From positions 1 through 33,760 of IMG/VR virus record IMGVR_UViG_3300007513_000115: a stretch of 33,760 nucleotides of DNA. One strand, 5' to 3'. The notes beneath the pieces were generated by a model that did no database searches, was not told the DNA's origin, and saw only the letters and a list, made by a program, of their open reading frames with translations. Position 1 is the first letter of the stretch; each line of letters starts with the position of its first letter. Positions 32,716 through 33,760 of this stretch are shown here, in pieces. The stretch comes from a virus. A program made the position numbers and the translations under genes.

Positions 32716-33114
32716 TCATTTCATAATTGCCATAGTATTCTTATCCGGACGCCAGCCTGACCTCCAACGTGCTTCGCGCCCTTCAACATAGTGAATATAA
32801 CAATCAAAACAACATTGAAATTTGTTCATATAAAGGTCATCTTTCATTGCAAAAGAATATCTTACACATACAGGGCACTCTCTATTGCTCTCTTTTTCTA
32901 GAATTCTTTTAGAGATTAAAATGCCGCCTTCTGTGCGCTGCCTCTCTGATCCTCTTTTTTCTGTTTCTCGTGAATAGAATTCTTTTAAATCCTTCAGATA
33001 TTTTTGTTCCTTTTCCTTGTTCCACAACTTCTTTGGATTCTGAATTGCTTCTTCACCGTATTTTTCACTTATAGCCTTTTCTAACTTTGCGACGTAATTC
33101 GGATCATCGCTCAT
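32716..33114 (-). CDS. CxxC zinc-binding-like protein (132 aa)
   Basis: The N-terminal half is helical and charged (YVAKLEKAISEKYGEEAIQN, then NKEKEQKYLKDLKEFYSRE). The C-terminal half holds cysteines in CPVC and CCFDC, spaced about 20 residues apart, which suggests a zinc ribbon or knuckle (ECPVCVRYSFAMKDDLYMNK, then FQCCFDCYIHYVEG). It begins 1 nt after the TAG of the spanin-like gene (TAGAATG), with no good SD, so translation is coupled. The function is unknown; DNA binding or a packaging role is plausible from the position before TerL. The stop is TGA. Confidence 0.7.
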   Translation of the reverse strand: MSDDPNYVAKLEKAISEKYGEEAIQNPKKLWNKEKEQKYLKDLKEFYSRETEKRGSERQRTEGGILISKRILEKESNRECPVCVRYSFAMKDDLYMNKFQCCFDCYIHYVEGREARWRSGWRPDKNTMAIMK

Positions 33115-33115
33115 T

Positions 33116-33598
33116 CTAGAAACTCGCTTTTAGATCTATTGCAACCCAACTAACAACTATAGTGATAGCAACTCCAACGGCGAATCCTCCAGCGGCGAAC
33201 CACATCCCCTTGTTGGTTGGTCGGTCCATAGCGATCTGACCAAGTTTAAGATTTTCTTCTTTTAAGGCAAACAAAACCTGCTCGTGAGATTCTTTCAGTG
33301 ATACGATGTGAGCTTTCAGAAGTTCTATCTTTAAATTAAATTTTGCTTTTTCCTGTGTGATTTTTAGTTCTGACACCAACTCGCACCTAGCCTTCGCCCT
33401 AGAAGCAGCAGTCAATAAGACCATGTTTGCTTCGTCGTCGTAACACCAAGCACCCGAGTCAGCATCTGGGAAGCCTACTGGAAGCTTTCCTCCGGGCGGA
33501 ACATAGATGTAGCTGCCAGGGACGCCTTCGACCGGTTGAGCACACACAGGAAATATCAGAGTAGATGCAAGAAGACATGCTATTATTTTATTCAACAT
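33116..33598 (-). CDS. Secreted, C-terminally anchored coiled-coil protein (spanin-like)
   Basis: From the ATG at 33598 (160 residues) the protein has a signal peptide at 1-20 (IIACLLASTLIFPVCA) with a V-C-A cleavage site before Gln21. A periplasmic Gly/Pro part with WCYDDE follows, then a coiled coil at about 68-121 (KAKFNLKIELLKAHIVSLKE) and one transmembrane helix at 132-154. A signal at the N-terminus and a membrane helix at the C-terminus is the layout of unimolecular spanins, which link the outer and inner membranes and disrupt them in lysis. Cys19 sits where a lipobox Cys would, but FPVC is not a canonical lipobox. A TTG at 33622 could extend it. The SD AAGGAG is 13 nt away. Confidence 0.62.
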   Translation of the reverse strand: MLNKIIACLLASTLIFPVCAQPVEGVPGSYIYVPPGGKLPVGFPDADSGAWCYDDEANMVLLTAASRAKARCELVSELKITQEKAKFNLKIELLKAHIVSLKESHEQVLFALKEENLKLGQIAMDRPTNKGMWFAAGGFAVGVAITIVVSWVAIDLKASF

Positions 33599-33760
33599 TT
33601 TTAAAACCGAACTCCTTTTCAATCATTTCTTTAATCACCTCCGGGTCACTTTTAGATTTTACAATCATTTCTCTCACTACCCATTCGTGATCTTTCTCTA
33701 GATCCTTTTCCGTCTTTGCATATTCCTTCTCATTTTTAGATATTGTCTCGTTGTATTCGC
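33588..33760 (-). CDS. 3' end of an unknown gene entering from the right edge
   Basis: The last 56 codons are open to the window edge and end with TAA at 33588. The peptide is charged and helical (EKEYAKTEKDLEKDHEWVVR, then KSKSDPEVIKEMIEKEFGFK). The stop overlaps the ATG of the spanin-like gene by 11 nt, and the SD for that gene is inside this one. No family can be assigned from so short a part. Confidence 0.65.
   Translation of the reverse strand, partial: EYNETISKNEKEYAKTEKDLEKDHEWVVREMIVKSKSDPEVIKEMIEKEFGFKNVE

Noticed and set aside
1-33760. tRNA genes, integrase, IS elements or attachment sites
   Set aside because: None was seen by eye; the window is almost fully packed with virion genes. 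A tRNA scan could not be run.

Overview
The window is a single-strand late (virion) gene block of a large tailed phage of the contractile-tail, T4-like (myovirus) kind. All recognisable genes lie on the minus strand, so transcription runs from high to low coordinates. TerL, portal, prohead protease, scaffold, gp23-type capsid protein, sheath, tube, gp26-type baseplate protein, tape measure and LysM wedge protein can all be recognised, but arrangement and accessory genes differ from T4. Strong Shine-Dalgarno (SD) sites (AAGGAG, AGGAGG) precede most genes, so the host uses conventional SD initiation. A secreted, membrane-anchored spanin-like protein suggests a Gram-negative host. The protein style resembles uncultured aquatic T4-like phages, but the host cannot be named from the sequence.

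Layout in transcription order. 33760-32084: the end of an unknown gene, a spanin-like gene, a CxxC protein and an unknown protein. 32080-28524: TerL and portal. 28543-24818: packaging/prohead module with three conserved unknowns (one a DUF1360-like membrane protein), the gp21-like protease, a probable core protein, a bS21-like ribosomal protein gene, and two small probable head proteins. 24740-21290: scaffold, major capsid protein, and a small single-gene unit for a possible decoration protein. 21177-16835: a Lys/Arg-rich protein, neck proteins, and two tandem paralogues resembling the gp15 sheath terminator. 16769-11598: a proline-rich coiled-coil protein, a DUF5659-like protein, and a 1363-residue repeat-rich fibre preceded by a pentanucleotide repeat leader. 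11421-6535: sheath (with an in-frame amber codon), tube, gp26-like protein, and an overlapping chaperone-like ORF. 6452-1: small protein, tape measure, tube-initiator-like protein, LysM wedge protein, and a large baseplate-like protein that runs off the window.

The block appears to be punctuated by a simple device: a GC-rich hairpin terminator followed 9-13 nt later (46 nt in one case) by CTATTTA on the coding strand, then an SD site. The 7-mer occurs at six intergenic sites and looks like this phage's late promoter. The most interesting points are this promoter/terminator code, the bS21 gene inside the head cassette, the TAG that splits the otherwise continuous sheath frame, a probable +1 frameshift joining the gp26-like protein to the next ORF, and the G-free repeat leader before the fibre gene.
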